A DNA stretch of 64,000 nucleotides from Segetibacter koreensis DSM 18137 (GTDB lineage: Bacteria; Bacteroidota; Bacteroidia; Chitinophagales; Chitinophagaceae), in the NCBI RefSeq assembly GCF_000374045.1, contig NZ_KB893328.1, forward strand, positions 1 through 64,000. The letters run 5' to 3'. The position numbers and the translations under genes are program-made. Below are positions 45,080 through 55,302 of the stretch, piece after piece; positions within the stretch are counted from its first letter, which is position 1; every line of letters begins with the position of its first letter. Under the pieces are notes generated by a model. That model made no database searches. It worked only from the letters and a program-made list of their open reading frames with translations, and was not told where the DNA came from.

Positions 45080-46459
45080 ATGAACTGGGAGACAATTTTT
45101 ACAACACAAAGGGTAGGACAGGAAAAAGAATCAGCAGGTCCGCGCTCAGGTTTTCAGCGCGATTTTGACAGGTTAATATTTTCTTCTTCTTTCAGAAGGC
45201 TTCAAAATAAAACACAGGTATTTCCGCTGCCGGGCAGCACTTTTGTACATAACCGGCTTACTCACTCTCTTGAAGTAGCAAGCGTAGGCCGATCGCTCGG
45301 TAGCATGGCAGGCGAAAAGATCAGCCGTGAGATTGGCGATAAAAATGGAGACAGTTATGAGTTTTATAAGTATGAATTGGCAAATGTGATAGCGGCTGGC
45401 TGTCTGGCCCATGATATCGGGAATCCGGCATTCGGTCATTCGGGCGAAAAAGCCATTTCAGCATATTTTAATGATAATGCTCACGCTACTATTGACGGCA
45501 CGGAACTTCAGTCCTTTTTTAATGAAAAGGAGTGGGCAGATATCTCGAATTTTGAAGGTAATGCCAATGCAATACGCATTCTTACACATACTTTTAAAGG
45601 CAGACTTGTGGGTGGATTAGGGTTAACATATACAACTATTGCCTCCATTTTAAAATATCCATGTGAAGCAACAGCTATTGATAAAAAGTTTAAGCATCGA
45701 AAAAAGTATGGTTTTTTTCAATCTGAGATAAATGCTGTTCACGCAATAGCCGGAAAGTTGGGTATGCAGCGAGAGGATTCTGACACAGTAATTTATCAAA
45801 GACATCCGTTTGTGTATCTTGTAGAAGCAGCAGATGATATTTGTTACAGCATAATTGATATGGAAGATGCAAACAGGCTTGGCATACTTTCTCACGAGGT
45901 AGTGAAGGATTCTTTTATGCATGTTATTAAATGTCTTGATGCAAGCAAGAAAGAAGAAAACCGCACGTTGGAAATCTATAAGAAAATAGGTGATATGAAT
46001 GAGAAGATAAGTTATCTACGTGCAAAAGCGATTAACCTGTTGACAATGCGGGCAGCAGAAGTATTTTGTGATAACAGGCAAAAAATATTAGAAGGAACTT
46101 TTAATGACACTTTGGTTGATAACATTGAAGGCAGTTGTGGGGCCTTATCGGAGTTAATGAAAATATCGAACGAAAAGATCTATAATCATGATACTGTTCT
46201 TGAAATTGAAATAGCAGGTTACAACGTTATGGGGGAACTTCTCAGCCTTTTTGTGCCTGCATTACTTAGGAAGAGGCCCGGTCATAAAGACGAGAAAATT
46301 TTGAAGTTATTTCCGCTGCAGTTTACCGAATTTAGGGAAGCAGAATCGGCTTATAAAAAAGTTCTCAACGCTTTTGACCTGATATCTGGTATGACGGATT
46401 TGTATGCCACGGAAATGTACAGAAAGCTAAAAGGTGTTGAAATACCTCAACACCGGTAA
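45080..46459 (+). CDS. dgt: Deoxyguanosinetriphosphate triphosphohydrolase-like protein
   Basis: HD-domain enzyme that hydrolyses dGTP to deoxyguanosine and triphosphate. Start ATG 45080 (MNWETIFTTQR); a TTG two codons upstream is possible. 459 residues. Metal motif pieces are HNRLTHSLEVASVGR and GCLAHDIGNPAFGHSGE, the HD pair in LAHDIGN. Controls dNTP pools and affects mutation and phage defence in family members. Monocistronic. Confidence 0.9.
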   Translation: MNWETIFTTQRVGQEKESAGPRSGFQRDFDRLIFSSSFRRLQNKTQVFPLPGSTFVHNRLTHSLEVASVGRSLGSMAGEKISREIGDKNGDSYEFYKYELANVIAAGCLAHDIGNPAFGHSGEKAISAYFNDNAHATIDGTELQSFFNEKEWADISNFEGNANAIRILTHTFKGRLVGGLGLTYTTIASILKYPCEATAIDKKFKHRKKYGFFQSEINAVHAIAGKLGMQREDSDTVIYQRHPFVYLVEAADDICYSIIDMEDANRLGILSHEVVKDSFMHVIKCLDASKKEENRTLEIYKKIGDMNEKISYLRAKAINLLTMRAAEVFCDNRQKILEGTFNDTLVDNIEGSCGALSELMKISNEKIYNHDTVLEIEIAGYNVMGELLSLFVPALLRKRPGHKDEKILKLFPLQFTEFREAESAYKKVLNAFDLISGMTDLYATEMYRKLKGVEIPQHR

Positions 46460-46494
46460 CGATTTTCGTAACTTAAACAATAGAAATTGTAAAA

Positions 46495-46785
46495 CTATTC
46501 ACCTCTCAGTTTTGCTTCTTCCGGATCGGGCAGGCTTCCGTTATGGCTTTCCTTTGCTCGTACATGCACAAGATCATCGAGGTCTTGTTCTTCATCTTGC
46601 TTATAGGCGGTACTCATATTGATTTTTGAAGATTCGTCTTCCTCCGGAGTTTTTAATGTGCCCTCCGCCGCTGTGCTTTTGTTTACGTTTTCCTCATTAA
46701 CCGGTTTGTTTTGTTCCAGGTTTTTCTGCTGCATGTCTTTTTCAAGGTCGTTATTGCTCATTTCTGCCGGATTGTTATTGTCCAT
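46495..46785 (-). CDS. Small disordered acidic protein, 96 aa, unknown
   Basis: Hydrophilic, low complexity, rich in Asn, Glu, Lys and Asp (AEMSNNDLEKDMQQKNLEQN), no signal or membrane segment. Convergent with the dgt gene with 35 bp between stops. Such stress-type small disordered proteins occur in Bacteroidota; function unknown. Moderate support from a complete ORF with a normal start. Confidence 0.5.
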   Translation of the reverse strand: MDNNNPAEMSNNDLEKDMQQKNLEQNKPVNEENVNKSTAAEGTLKTPEEDESSKINMSTAYKQDEEQDLDDLVHVRAKESHNGSLPDPEEAKLRGE

Positions 46786-46846
46786 CTTTATAATTTTAAA
46801 ATGTATTTATTGTAGATAAAGGCTAAATAATTATGCCGCCGTGTTG

Positions 46847-48031
46847 CTACTCAGGAATATTTAGAATCGTCTTCGCTAAATGTATCATTTTTTCATCTCC
46901 CGTGTATTTCCCTTTTTCATCAGATAACTTTACTACCGGTATCCATTCATCTCCTTCCGGAAAAGCCTCAACCATTTTTATTACAATATTCATAGGTTGC
47001 AGCCCGACATCATTTGTAAGATTAGTACCTATGCCAAAAGACATACCTATTTTGCCACGGCAATAATCTGCAATACGTGCTACCTTATCATAGTTAAGAG
47101 CATCTGAAAAAATAATTGTTTTTGACAATGGATCGATTCCCAGTTTCTGGTAATGTTTTATTGTTTGTTCAGCAAATTCAATAGCATCTCCACTATCGTG
47201 TCTTACACCATCAAATAATTTTGCAAACTTTTTATCAAACTGCTTGTAAAATACTTTGGTGGTGTAAGTGTCTGTCAAGGCAATTCCAAGGTCACCTTCA
47301 TATACTTCGGTCCAGTGCTCAAGACCAAGCGAGTTAGCCATTTTAAAACCATATTGTGCAGCATGAAACATAAACCACTCGTGTGCATGAGTGCCAATAG
47401 GTTTAACATCATTCGTCATGGCGAGATGTACATTACTTGAGCCTACAAACGAATTTTCTCCGTATTCTTTTAAAGCTTGCACAACCAGTTGATGCACTTT
47501 GTAGGAATGTCTTCTTCGGGTTCCAAACTCTGCTACTGTGACACCCAGTTCAGCATACTTTTTTATCTTTTCTTTTGTAATCTGTATAACCTCTTTATCA
47601 TTGTTTCGCAATTGCCCCTTCATCCCGTAAAACAGTTCTGACACAAGTGATAAAAGTGGAATTTCCCACAAAATTGTTCTGTACCAATAGCCTTCTATCG
47701 AAATGCTTAACCGTTCTCCATCCTGCTCAATGCTTACTTCATCGGGGTTGTAGCAGTAACCCTGTAAAAAATCAAGATAAGTTGGCGCAAGATAAGGGCA
47801 TGTTATTCTAAGGTATTCCTTTTCTTCGATGGTCAATTTCAACTTACACATTGCCTCGACAGATTGTCGCAGCGCTTCTGCAAACCCAGGTGGAAACGCG
47901 TCTTTTCCACGGTTAATAAATTTATAACGTGCTTTTGCTTTAGGAAATAAACGTATTACAGCATGCTGCATTGTAAACTTGTAAAAATCATTATCGAGCA
48001 GCGAAGAAAATTGCACAAAGCCTTTATCCAT
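46847..48031 (-). CDS. pncB: Nicotinate phosphoribosyltransferase
   Basis: Makes nicotinate mononucleotide from nicotinate and PRPP, first step of the Preiss-Handler NAD salvage route. 394 residues; characteristic segments are LLDNDFYKFTMQHAVIRLFPKAKARYKF, EFGTRRRHS with the active-site His region and a SSNVHLAMTNDVKPIGTHAHEW stretch, and FSDALNYDK. Monocistronic with respect to neighbours on the same strand. Confidence 0.93.
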   Translation of the reverse strand: MDKGFVQFSSLLDNDFYKFTMQHAVIRLFPKAKARYKFINRGKDAFPPGFAEALRQSVEAMCKLKLTIEEKEYLRITCPYLAPTYLDFLQGYCYNPDEVSIEQDGERLSISIEGYWYRTILWEIPLLSLVSELFYGMKGQLRNNDKEVIQITKEKIKKYAELGVTVAEFGTRRRHSYKVHQLVVQALKEYGENSFVGSSNVHLAMTNDVKPIGTHAHEWFMFHAAQYGFKMANSLGLEHWTEVYEGDLGIALTDTYTTKVFYKQFDKKFAKLFDGVRHDSGDAIEFAEQTIKHYQKLGIDPLSKTIIFSDALNYDKVARIADYCRGKIGMSFGIGTNLTNDVGLQPMNIVIKMVEAFPEGDEWIPVVKLSDEKGKYTGDEKMIHLAKTILNIPE

Positions 48032-48291
48032 ATTATTATTTCAATGTTGCTATGCAATTTATATGCTATCATTTTAATTCGGCGATAAATAGAATTGTCT
48101 TTTTAAAAACGATAAGTATCAGTAACGATTTTTTTATATGAATTTAAAAAACAAACGTTTCGTGCTTCTAACTTAATTGTAGAAGCTAATTGGACAAAGT
48201 TGAAGAGCCTTAAAGATTTTGAATAAAAAACTAAATAATATCTTTTTATTGTTTAAATACTTTCAATAGAAGCCGGTATTGGCAGATATGT

Positions 48292-48651
48292 TTATTTAAT
48301 AAGTCTTATATTAAAGGGGTATTTATACAATTTTCCTTCACTCGCCTTTATTGTAGCAATTATAACCAAAACAAGCGCTGCAATACCAACTATCCATGCT
48401 ACCAACATTCCTATAATGGTAATTAAAAGTCCAATTACAATTATCATGACAGTAATCTGGAAATTTAGAGACTCTTTTGCATGAAATGTTACAAATTTTG
48501 ATTCGTCTTTTTTTAGAAGATAAATGATCAATGGTGCAAGTATTGGCGCTACTAGTGTTAAGATGTGGGACAATATGGCTAATGTTTTTTCATCACTTGT
48601 AGGTATATAATCCGGTTGAATACCTTCCCCCAGGTAAGTATCATTTTCCAT
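48292..48651 (-). CDS. DUF4870/Tic20-like membrane protein
   Basis: 119 residues with three hydrophobic segments and the family motif HILTLVAPILAPLIIYLLKKDESKFVTFHAKESLNFQ. Function unknown in bacteria; the motif is shared with Tic20-related membrane proteins. A few hundred bases of AT-rich DNA flank it. Confidence 0.8.
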   Translation of the reverse strand: MENDTYLGEGIQPDYIPTSDEKTLAILSHILTLVAPILAPLIIYLLKKDESKFVTFHAKESLNFQITVMIIVIGLLITIIGMLVAWIVGIAALVLVIIATIKASEGKLYKYPFNIRLIK

Positions 48652-48928
48652 AAAGATTATTTTATTCTTTAAAGTAACTCAATACTTTTTATATTTCATA
48701 ACTTTTGAGACGCTATTAATATAAAAGCGCTCTTTTTATATACATTTTATTTAATACACGTGTTCCTGGCAGTATTTTGTAATAAAATCATTCACTACAT
48801 GTTCATTTTCGAACACTTTCTATTCAATACTTTTAAGTAACTAATTGGTAATCAGCAATAAAAGGAATTGGCATCATTATACATTATATCTTCTAAATAG
48901 AACGAATAAAACTAAAAAATAGAAAATC

Positions 48929-49369
48929 ATGAAAAAGTTAGTAACCTCTGCCGTGCTTACTTTGTTAATTGCTGCATCTTCATTTGCCGCTGGTGAGAAC
49001 AAAGTAAATTCTAAAGCTGCAAGCAATTTCTTGCTCGAATTTAAAGATGCAAAAAATGTAAACTGGAAATCCACAGAAAATTATGTAAAAGTTTCTTTTA
49101 TTTTAAATGATAAGAACATGGATGCCTTTTATGACCTTGATGGGAACAAGATAGCGACCAGTAGCAATATTGCAATGGATAAGCTGCCCACCAGTGCAAA
49201 AAGGGCATTTGCAAAAAAGTTTGCAGATTATACCTTTAAAGAAGCAATTCAATTCGATGGGGTAGAAGATACTGCTTATTATATATCGGCGGAAAATGAA
49301 GCACAATCACTACTTTTAAAAGTATCAGCCGAAGGTTTTGTTTCAGTTTTAAAAAATGTAAGAAAGTAA
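48929..49369 (+). CDS. Secreted PepSY/BLIP-like small protein
   Basis: Signal peptide MKKLVTSAVLTLLIAASSFA, cleaved near residue 21. The 125-residue mature protein has a repeated pattern of a helix and beta strands (FKDAKNVNWKSTENYVKVSFILNDKNMDAFYDLDGNKIA) typical of Bacteroidota periplasmic proteins with a PepSY-like fold. Function unknown. A terminator follows the stop. Confidence 0.75.
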   Translation: MKKLVTSAVLTLLIAASSFAAGENKVNSKAASNFLLEFKDAKNVNWKSTENYVKVSFILNDKNMDAFYDLDGNKIATSSNIAMDKLPTSAKRAFAKKFADYTFKEAIQFDGVEDTAYYISAENEAQSLLLKVSAEGFVSVLKNVRK

Positions 49370-49383
49370 ACAAATTCATATTG

Positions 49384-49415
49384 AAAAGGCTGTTCGTTTA
49401 TGAGCAGCCTTTTTA
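49384..49415 (+). terminator. Rho-independent terminator after PepSY-like gene
   Basis: Imperfect stem based on AAGGCTG/CAGCCTT with an AT-rich loop and TTTTT after it. Confidence 0.65.
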
Positions 49416-49495
49416 ACTAAACAAATGAGGCTCCTGACAATAGAAGTTTACTTCGTTTCCGGGTGATTTGTAAGTGATCTGGAGCTCAACTATCA

Positions 49496-50725
49496 CTAAT
49501 CCAACACAAATTGTCCTTCTTGATAAATCACTTTTTGAGTATTGTCACACAGCGTGGCAGTAACAGTTCTATTACTGGTGCTTATAATGTCTGTATGCAC
49601 TTTTGGGCAACTGTTATAACCCATACTGGCCCACTGATCATCAGTTACAGAGGACATATCTCCGGTAAAAGTATCTTTATAGGCATTACCTAGTGCTATA
49701 TGAGTGTTCCCGTATGCACCACCCATATTTTCATCGAATAGGGTAGTAGCCATAAATTTTGTAATGCGTGAATGACGTTTGTCTGTCAACGAAAATTCTC
49801 CGACCTTGTCGGCATTCTCCTGGGCTATCATCTCTTTTAATGCATCCTCGTTCTCTGTTGCAGAGGATGTTACTACGATCCCGTTCTCAAATTGTAGTGA
49901 CACCCCCGATATACGTTTGCCCGAATAATACAACGGCTGGTTGAAATGGATAGAGCCATTCGTGCCCCTCCAGTCAGGGGATGTAAAAATCTCAAAGCTA
50001 GGGATATTCTTTCCTCCTCCACTAAGCCACTTTCGGTGCTGACCTATCTGCACTTCCAAGTCAACATCTTCACACTTGATGTGTAGCTTTTCAATTTTTA
50101 AAGCATCCAGCTTATCTTTTATGTCCTCGATCTCTTTTTGTACAGTCTTCCATTTCATCACGGGGTCATCTTCCTGCAAGTAACAAGCTTCTATAATTTG
50201 CTCCCAGTATTCCTCCAAGGTTAGTCCTGCTTCATCAGCCATCGATTGAGTGCCATAAAGGCAAAGTGACCATGATAACTTTCCAGCCTGCTCCTTTTCC
50301 TCCCGCATTTTCATATACGGAGCTCTTGCACTGTTCATCATGCTGATCTTTGATGAGGGCAATCCTTCCAAATAGTGAATGTCGGGCTCCGAAATAATAA
50401 AGAGTAAATGATCTGACGAATCTACTATCCCCTGCCAGTAAGGTTTAGCAAAAAAAGAAATTTGCTCATCGGCACCATTTTGTAGCAGAAAGCGGGGAAG
50501 ACTGTTATCCCTGGTATTGTTGGGTAAATAGTTAGTAATAACGTTTCCGCCTGCTGTATATATCTCTTTTGCAATAGCCGTAAATAAGTCCCTGGTACAT
50601 TCTTGCCCAACCAAAAAAACGGTATCGCCCTTATTAATACCATGACCGTTATTTAACGCATATCGTACCATAACCTGGGCATATTTTTTCAGTAAAGTTT
50701 CATCAAGCTTCATGATAGTGATCAT
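49496..50725 (-). CDS. M29-family aminopeptidase
   Basis: Metal-dependent aminopeptidase of the thermophilic-AmpS/PepS group, 409 residues. Family marks are GGGKNIPSFEIFTSPDWRG with a metal-ligand Glu, MGGAYGNTHIALGNAYKDT with His, and KVHTD with His and Asp. Cleaves N-terminal residues from short peptides in relatives. Start at 50725 gives MITIM; Met5 (50713) is a possible alternative. Confidence 0.85.
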   Translation of the reverse strand: MITIMKLDETLLKKYAQVMVRYALNNGHGINKGDTVFLVGQECTRDLFTAIAKEIYTAGGNVITNYLPNNTRDNSLPRFLLQNGADEQISFFAKPYWQGIVDSSDHLLFIISEPDIHYLEGLPSSKISMMNSARAPYMKMREEKEQAGKLSWSLCLYGTQSMADEAGLTLEEYWEQIIEACYLQEDDPVMKWKTVQKEIEDIKDKLDALKIEKLHIKCEDVDLEVQIGQHRKWLSGGGKNIPSFEIFTSPDWRGTNGSIHFNQPLYYSGKRISGVSLQFENGIVVTSSATENEDALKEMIAQENADKVGEFSLTDKRHSRITKFMATTLFDENMGGAYGNTHIALGNAYKDTFTGDMSSVTDDQWASMGYNSCPKVHTDIISTSNRTVTATLCDNTQKVIYQEGQFVLD

Positions 50726-51402
50726 CGTTTAAGGGGAACGAAGTTATGGAGGATTGGTTAAAGGGAAAGTGGTAACTAATGCCGCGCTTTCACCATGTTT
50801 TTTTATGTCATTCATAAAAGAGTTGAATGAGGTGCTACAAACGCATTTAACGAAAATTTTGTAGTACTCTTTGTGGGTGTTTCTTGCCTACTAAAAAAAT
50901 CAATCACTTGCTGTATAAGGTGCCCGTTTGAACCTGCAATTTCTTTTAACCGGATTACCCACAGATCTCTAACTCATATCTACTGACTAATTTTTGTCAT
51001 TTTATATCTACTACAAGTAAAAAGAATTGGCTTGGAAGAATAAAATGTCCAGGTTATTGCGCATCGCGTCAACGAACCAATTGTCCTAATCATTTTTTAT
51101 TCTTCTTTTTCATTAATATGAATTGATTGTTGATAGATGGAAATAAAGCAACCAGTATTAGCAATGTAGAATGCTTTATTTTCCCGACTTTTACCAATTT
51201 GAAATTGGTGAAAACCGTTCTAATTTAATGGAGTGTATTCAAGATTTACAAAAACTTTCAAAAAGTTCTAATAACCTATAGCAACAACTTATAACTTGTG
51301 AATAAATTCTGCCAGCATTTGCTGCTAAACGTAAAAATAATTCTCTCGAATTAAATAAAGCGGTCCTAAAGATGCTTAATTAAACCAATCAAAATACTTT
51401 TA
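50726..51402. other. Long intergenic region with a palindrome
   Basis: No gene or RNA seen. A palindrome ACCAATTTGAAATTGGT (51193-51209) with perfect 8 bp arms and a one-base centre could be an operator or hairpin. No terminator with T-tract is obvious for the minus-strand SusC/D operon ending at 51403. Confidence 0.45.
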
Positions 51403-53586
51403 TCACTCAATTACTTTCAAATACCTTGACATCCAATAGGGTAAGAGGTATTCATCCCCCGCCAATTCGCTCGTTCCGCCTTCACCTCCATCAAGCTCAA
51501 AAGCATTTGCGTTGTGGCGGTGTATGGGTGTTTCATCGGGAGGCAATAGGTCTTTCGTTAACTGGTTGCGAAAATTGGGTGGAAGCAGAACAATATCTTT
51601 CCGGTGGGAGTTTTTTACATCCCATCGCATCAAATCCATCGGAAATTCTCTCAGATGCCACAATGTCGACTCTTTATCAATAGTGCCTGTTGTTCCAAAA
51701 GTGATCACGTTCCAAAGTGCATTTCTTTCTGGTTTTTCAATCTCCCAGTGATCAATAATAACCTGCTTGTATTGCTGCTGCAATTCCTTATTGAAAGCAT
51801 ATTTGTACAATACCCAGTACGTTAAGAAAGCCATCTCATCATCTGAATGATTCCAATTTCCACTGCCTATATCGACTCCTAAATGAATTACACCTGCCGT
51901 AGGTTTGATATTCTTATAAGAAACAAGAATATTTTTCAGATAGCCATGCTCATTCATCAGCCGTAATGCTTCTGTTTTATAAATTTCTTTGCCTGTAAGT
52001 GCATACCCCAACTGTAAACCTGCTATTATAGTAGTGCTTCCAAGCTTTCTGTCACTTACTGTCGATGGAATCGAATTAATGTACTCGGGGTTCCACCGTC
52101 CCCAAAGAGTTGGCTTACCATCTGCATCAATAAACTGGTAGTTGTTTCGGATAATGTGCCCCAGTATTTTATCAATAAAATCAGCAACTCTTTTTTTCTC
52201 CGTTGCAGTTTCTGCTGTTAACTCATGCAGCACAGCGGCTGCGAAAATATATCCTACAAATTCATCACTGCTCGTTGTCCCTTTCCATTCCCATTCTGTA
52301 TCCTGCGAAGGATGCCACCGTTCAGGATCGGAATGCTTGAAACCTCGCCGTTCAAAAGTTCTCGCAGGAAATCCTTTAAGCGGATTAACAGACAGTATTC
52401 TTTCAAACGCTTCAAAAGTTTCCCAGGCATACCGCTTTGCTGTTTTATCTCTTGTTACCCCATATCTGAAAGCCTGGCTGCCCAGATAAAACGCACTCCA
52501 TAAACCGTCATTGTCTGTGTCAGTCATTTTCGCCGTTGCGATATCTCCCCGCTTTGTAAAAGTTACATTTGATATAAACCCATACCTGATATGCCGCTGT
52601 CGTATTTTCTCCTCGAAGTATGTTGCCTTCTGCAACAATGTTTGCGAATGAAATTCAATCTTATTTAAACCGGTAGGAGTTAACAAGTAAACATTTTTTT
52701 TCGAGTCTGATGCTATACATGTAACCTTATTTTCATCTAGCCATCTTTTTGAAGCGTAATACCGGTATTTTCCTGTTGGCTCCTGCATGTAAGCACCGTC
52801 ATTTGTTGCAGCCCATATATTGTCATCTATTGTTTTTAAATAATCAATGTCTTCTACAGGCACTTTCGTTTGAAGTGAAAAAGTAGAATCACCATTTAGC
52901 ATGCTAATGCCATAGAAGCCTTTAGCTGTTGCAAGTATTATTTCATCTTTTCTGAAACTAATAGTTTTAAGGCCTAATCCTTTGTGCAACATTATAAAAC
53001 GACCAGCTTTTAGCTGATATACAGCTTCACCGGTTAAAGCATAAAAGGTGCCCTTATAAACATAAAGTGAAAGCAGTTTACCAGGTGGCTTAGGAATATG
53101 AGCGAGGCTTTCATTTTTGCATAGACTTACTACGCTATCTCCTGCTAAAAGCACACTCCCATCTCCAGCTACCGCCAACATTGCATATTTTTTTTCAGGA
53201 AGTATTTTATAAAAAGCACCAGCCTGCGCGTTTGTAAGCACTTTGTCTTTATACAAATAATATAAATTACCCTCGCCTTCCTGAACCGCCACATCTACCG
53301 GTATTTTCTCAGCGAGGGGAGTATAACGTACGTCTCTCACCAAATCTTTATCATTCACCCGGTACAAGCCCTTGTCTGTAAGTATATAAATAATATCATT
53401 ATAATCAACCACTACTTTTTTTAGTGCACTTCCTTTTAGTAACTCAGGCAGATTATACTTAACAGAAATAGCTTGTTTGAAAGAAGTGTCGGGTTCAAAA
53501 ATTTCCGCCTTACAATTACTTGCACATAAACAAAACAAGGCACTAAAAATGAAAAAAAGTTTAGCCGTTGATGTCGTTTGATTCAT
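51403..53586 (-). CDS. Secreted propeller-plus-alpha/alpha-toroid protein, unknown
   Basis: 727 residues. Signal peptide (ends near FCLCASNCKAE, with a Cys pair). The N-terminal 330 residues repeat short strand motifs (VVVDYNDIIYILTDKGLYRV, KGTFYALTGEAVYQLKAGRF, IAATNDGAYM) and look like a beta-propeller of regulator-propeller type. The remaining 400 residues are helical with aromatic/acidic residues (DTDNDGLWSAFYLGSQAFRYG, TEWEWKGTTSSDEFVGYIFAA, DDEMAFLTYWVLYKYA, NALWNVITFGTTG) like alpha/alpha-toroid enzymes. No known family certain. Third gene of the second SusC/D operon (33 bp after susD), so it probably acts on the imported substrate. Confidence 0.75.
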   Translation of the reverse strand: MNQTTSTAKLFFIFSALFCLCASNCKAEIFEPDTSFKQAISVKYNLPELLKGSALKKVVVDYNDIIYILTDKGLYRVNDKDLVRDVRYTPLAEKIPVDVAVQEGEGNLYYLYKDKVLTNAQAGAFYKILPEKKYAMLAVAGDGSVLLAGDSVVSLCKNESLAHIPKPPGKLLSLYVYKGTFYALTGEAVYQLKAGRFIMLHKGLGLKTISFRKDEIILATAKGFYGISMLNGDSTFSLQTKVPVEDIDYLKTIDDNIWAATNDGAYMQEPTGKYRYYASKRWLDENKVTCIASDSKKNVYLLTPTGLNKIEFHSQTLLQKATYFEEKIRQRHIRYGFISNVTFTKRGDIATAKMTDTDNDGLWSAFYLGSQAFRYGVTRDKTAKRYAWETFEAFERILSVNPLKGFPARTFERRGFKHSDPERWHPSQDTEWEWKGTTSSDEFVGYIFAAAVLHELTAETATEKKRVADFIDKILGHIIRNNYQFIDADGKPTLWGRWNPEYINSIPSTVSDRKLGSTTIIAGLQLGYALTGKEIYKTEALRLMNEHGYLKNILVSYKNIKPTAGVIHLGVDIGSGNWNHSDDEMAFLTYWVLYKYAFNKELQQQYKQVIIDHWEIEKPERNALWNVITFGTTGTIDKESTLWHLREFPMDLMRWDVKNSHRKDIVLLPPNFRNQLTKDLLPPDETPIHRHNANAFELDGGEGGTSELAGDEYLLPYWMSRYLKVIE

Positions 53587-53619
53587 AGGTAAATACTTAA
53601 TTAATGTCCGTCAATTAAT

Positions 53620-55272
53620 TTACTGCAATAACCACATCTTTGAAAACTCATCGTCAACTGCAGGAGCCAGGGCGGCAACACCGGCATCATACGCATCTTT
53701 GTTTTGTCCAAGTTCGGCACCCGGATAACGGTAACGCAACGGAAATTGATAAGTGCTTAAGTTTCCATTTTTAAAAATCTCAGGCAAACGGGTACGGCGT
53801 AGATCAAGATATGCTTCGTCGGAAACAAGAAATAAACCGAGCCATTTTTGATCGGCAATCTTTACGAGCTTGCCGGTATTGTCTGACGGCAAAGTAATAG
53901 TTGGTTGAGCAAGATAAGTTGCTATAGCACCATCTGGAATGCCCCAGCGCTGCATTGATAAAGTTATTCCTTTCCGGTAATATGCATCCGCATCGCCGGT
54001 AATCAAACCTCTTGCTGCAGCTTCTGCAAGAATAAACTGAACTTCATCACTGTTCATGATCATCGCCTTCAATAAGGGATGACTGTTTTGCCTAAACAAT
54101 TGAGAAAATTTAGACACTTTAAAATTGCCAACAACACCGCCAGCTTCTGTATTGTAATGTCCATTACCATTTTTCCAGTCGCCCGGCATGCCGGCAATAA
54201 AGCCTGCATAAAGTTTGTTTGAGTCGAGAATGTTTATAGACTGGGCTGCAATATCGGGATTGGAATGATCGATATACTCCCATGTGGAAGTGTAAGAAAA
54301 TCCATTAGGATCAGTTGTAGAAACTTCAACCCCATTTGAAGCAGGATCACTTGTCCAAGGTTTTTCAACCGGCGCAATCCATATTCGCAAACGCGGATCA
54401 TTGTAAGCAGTTAGTTTGTCAACCAAAGTTTTGCAAGGCCGTCTTTTATCAAACTCCTCATTATCGCTCCAGTATAACGTGCCGCCGTGCCATGAGTTAT
54501 CTGCAGTCGTTCCAATATATGAGATGGAAGCATTATCAGTTGTTTCTGAAAAGATTGGCGTTGCAGACGGATTGCTTACAATAGCCTGCATTTTTGCTCC
54601 TGCATCTGCCAATTTATTAGAAGCCCGCATTAATAATCGCAAGCGCAAAGAGTTTGCAAATTTCTGCCACTGGGTTTTATCACCACCAAACATGATGTCA
54701 TAAGAGGAGGAGATAGATTCTGAACCTTGTGCAATAAGGGTATTAGCTTGTTCAAGTTCATTTAGGATACCTGCATAAATATCTTCCTGCTTATCATATT
54801 TGGGGTACAAAATCCCTTCGCGGCCTTTAAGGGCCTGGCTGTAATATACATTTCCATAAAAGTCTGTGACAAATGAAAAAAGCAGGGCTCTGAAAATTGT
54901 AAAGATTCCTTTGTGAGTCAGAGAACCTCTTTTATCTGTAAGTGCGATTGCATTATCAATCAGTTTAAGAATATTCATCGCGGCATACATATCATCTGAA
55001 GGCGTTTTAAAACCGGAATAGTAGTTGTCGCCGCCCTGGAAATTTCTTTGCATGTACTGTACCGCGCAAGGAAGCCTGCTGTTTTCATAACCCATATTCT
55101 GATAAAAAAGGGCTGTCTGTTTAATTACGGAAGACAGAAGAAACGGGTCGTTGACAGATTCAGTGGCATTTAGCTGGTGCAGGATGTCATTACTGCGCAA
55201 TGCATCCTTACTGCACGAACTAAATGCGACAAATAAAATGACTCCAAATATTTTAATAATAAATGATTTCAT
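53620..55272 (-). CDS. SusD/RagB-family lipoprotein (second pair)
   Basis: 550 residues, signal with lipobox AFSSC (Cys20), then the SusD-like (PF12771) fold: FRALLFSFVTDFYGNVYYSQALKGREG, KFANSLRLRLLMRASNKLADAG and DQKWLGLFLVSDEAYLDLRRTRLP. Partner of the SusC channel 30 bp upstream and of the propeller/toroid protein downstream. Substrate unknown. Confidence 0.93.
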   Translation of the reverse strand: MKSFIIKIFGVILFVAFSSCSKDALRSNDILHQLNATESVNDPFLLSSVIKQTALFYQNMGYENSRLPCAVQYMQRNFQGGDNYYSGFKTPSDDMYAAMNILKLIDNAIALTDKRGSLTHKGIFTIFRALLFSFVTDFYGNVYYSQALKGREGILYPKYDKQEDIYAGILNELEQANTLIAQGSESISSSYDIMFGGDKTQWQKFANSLRLRLLMRASNKLADAGAKMQAIVSNPSATPIFSETTDNASISYIGTTADNSWHGGTLYWSDNEEFDKRRPCKTLVDKLTAYNDPRLRIWIAPVEKPWTSDPASNGVEVSTTDPNGFSYTSTWEYIDHSNPDIAAQSINILDSNKLYAGFIAGMPGDWKNGNGHYNTEAGGVVGNFKVSKFSQLFRQNSHPLLKAMIMNSDEVQFILAEAAARGLITGDADAYYRKGITLSMQRWGIPDGAIATYLAQPTITLPSDNTGKLVKIADQKWLGLFLVSDEAYLDLRRTRLPEIFKNGNLSTYQFPLRYRYPGAELGQNKDAYDAGVAALAPAVDDEFSKMWLLQ

Positions 55273-55302
55273 ACTTTATTTTTAAAAAGGGTTAGTCTGA
55301 AA

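Noticed and set aside
52142-52489. 115-codon plus-strand ORF in the propeller-toroid gene
   Set aside because: Antisense shadow; Ser-rich translation with no recognised features.
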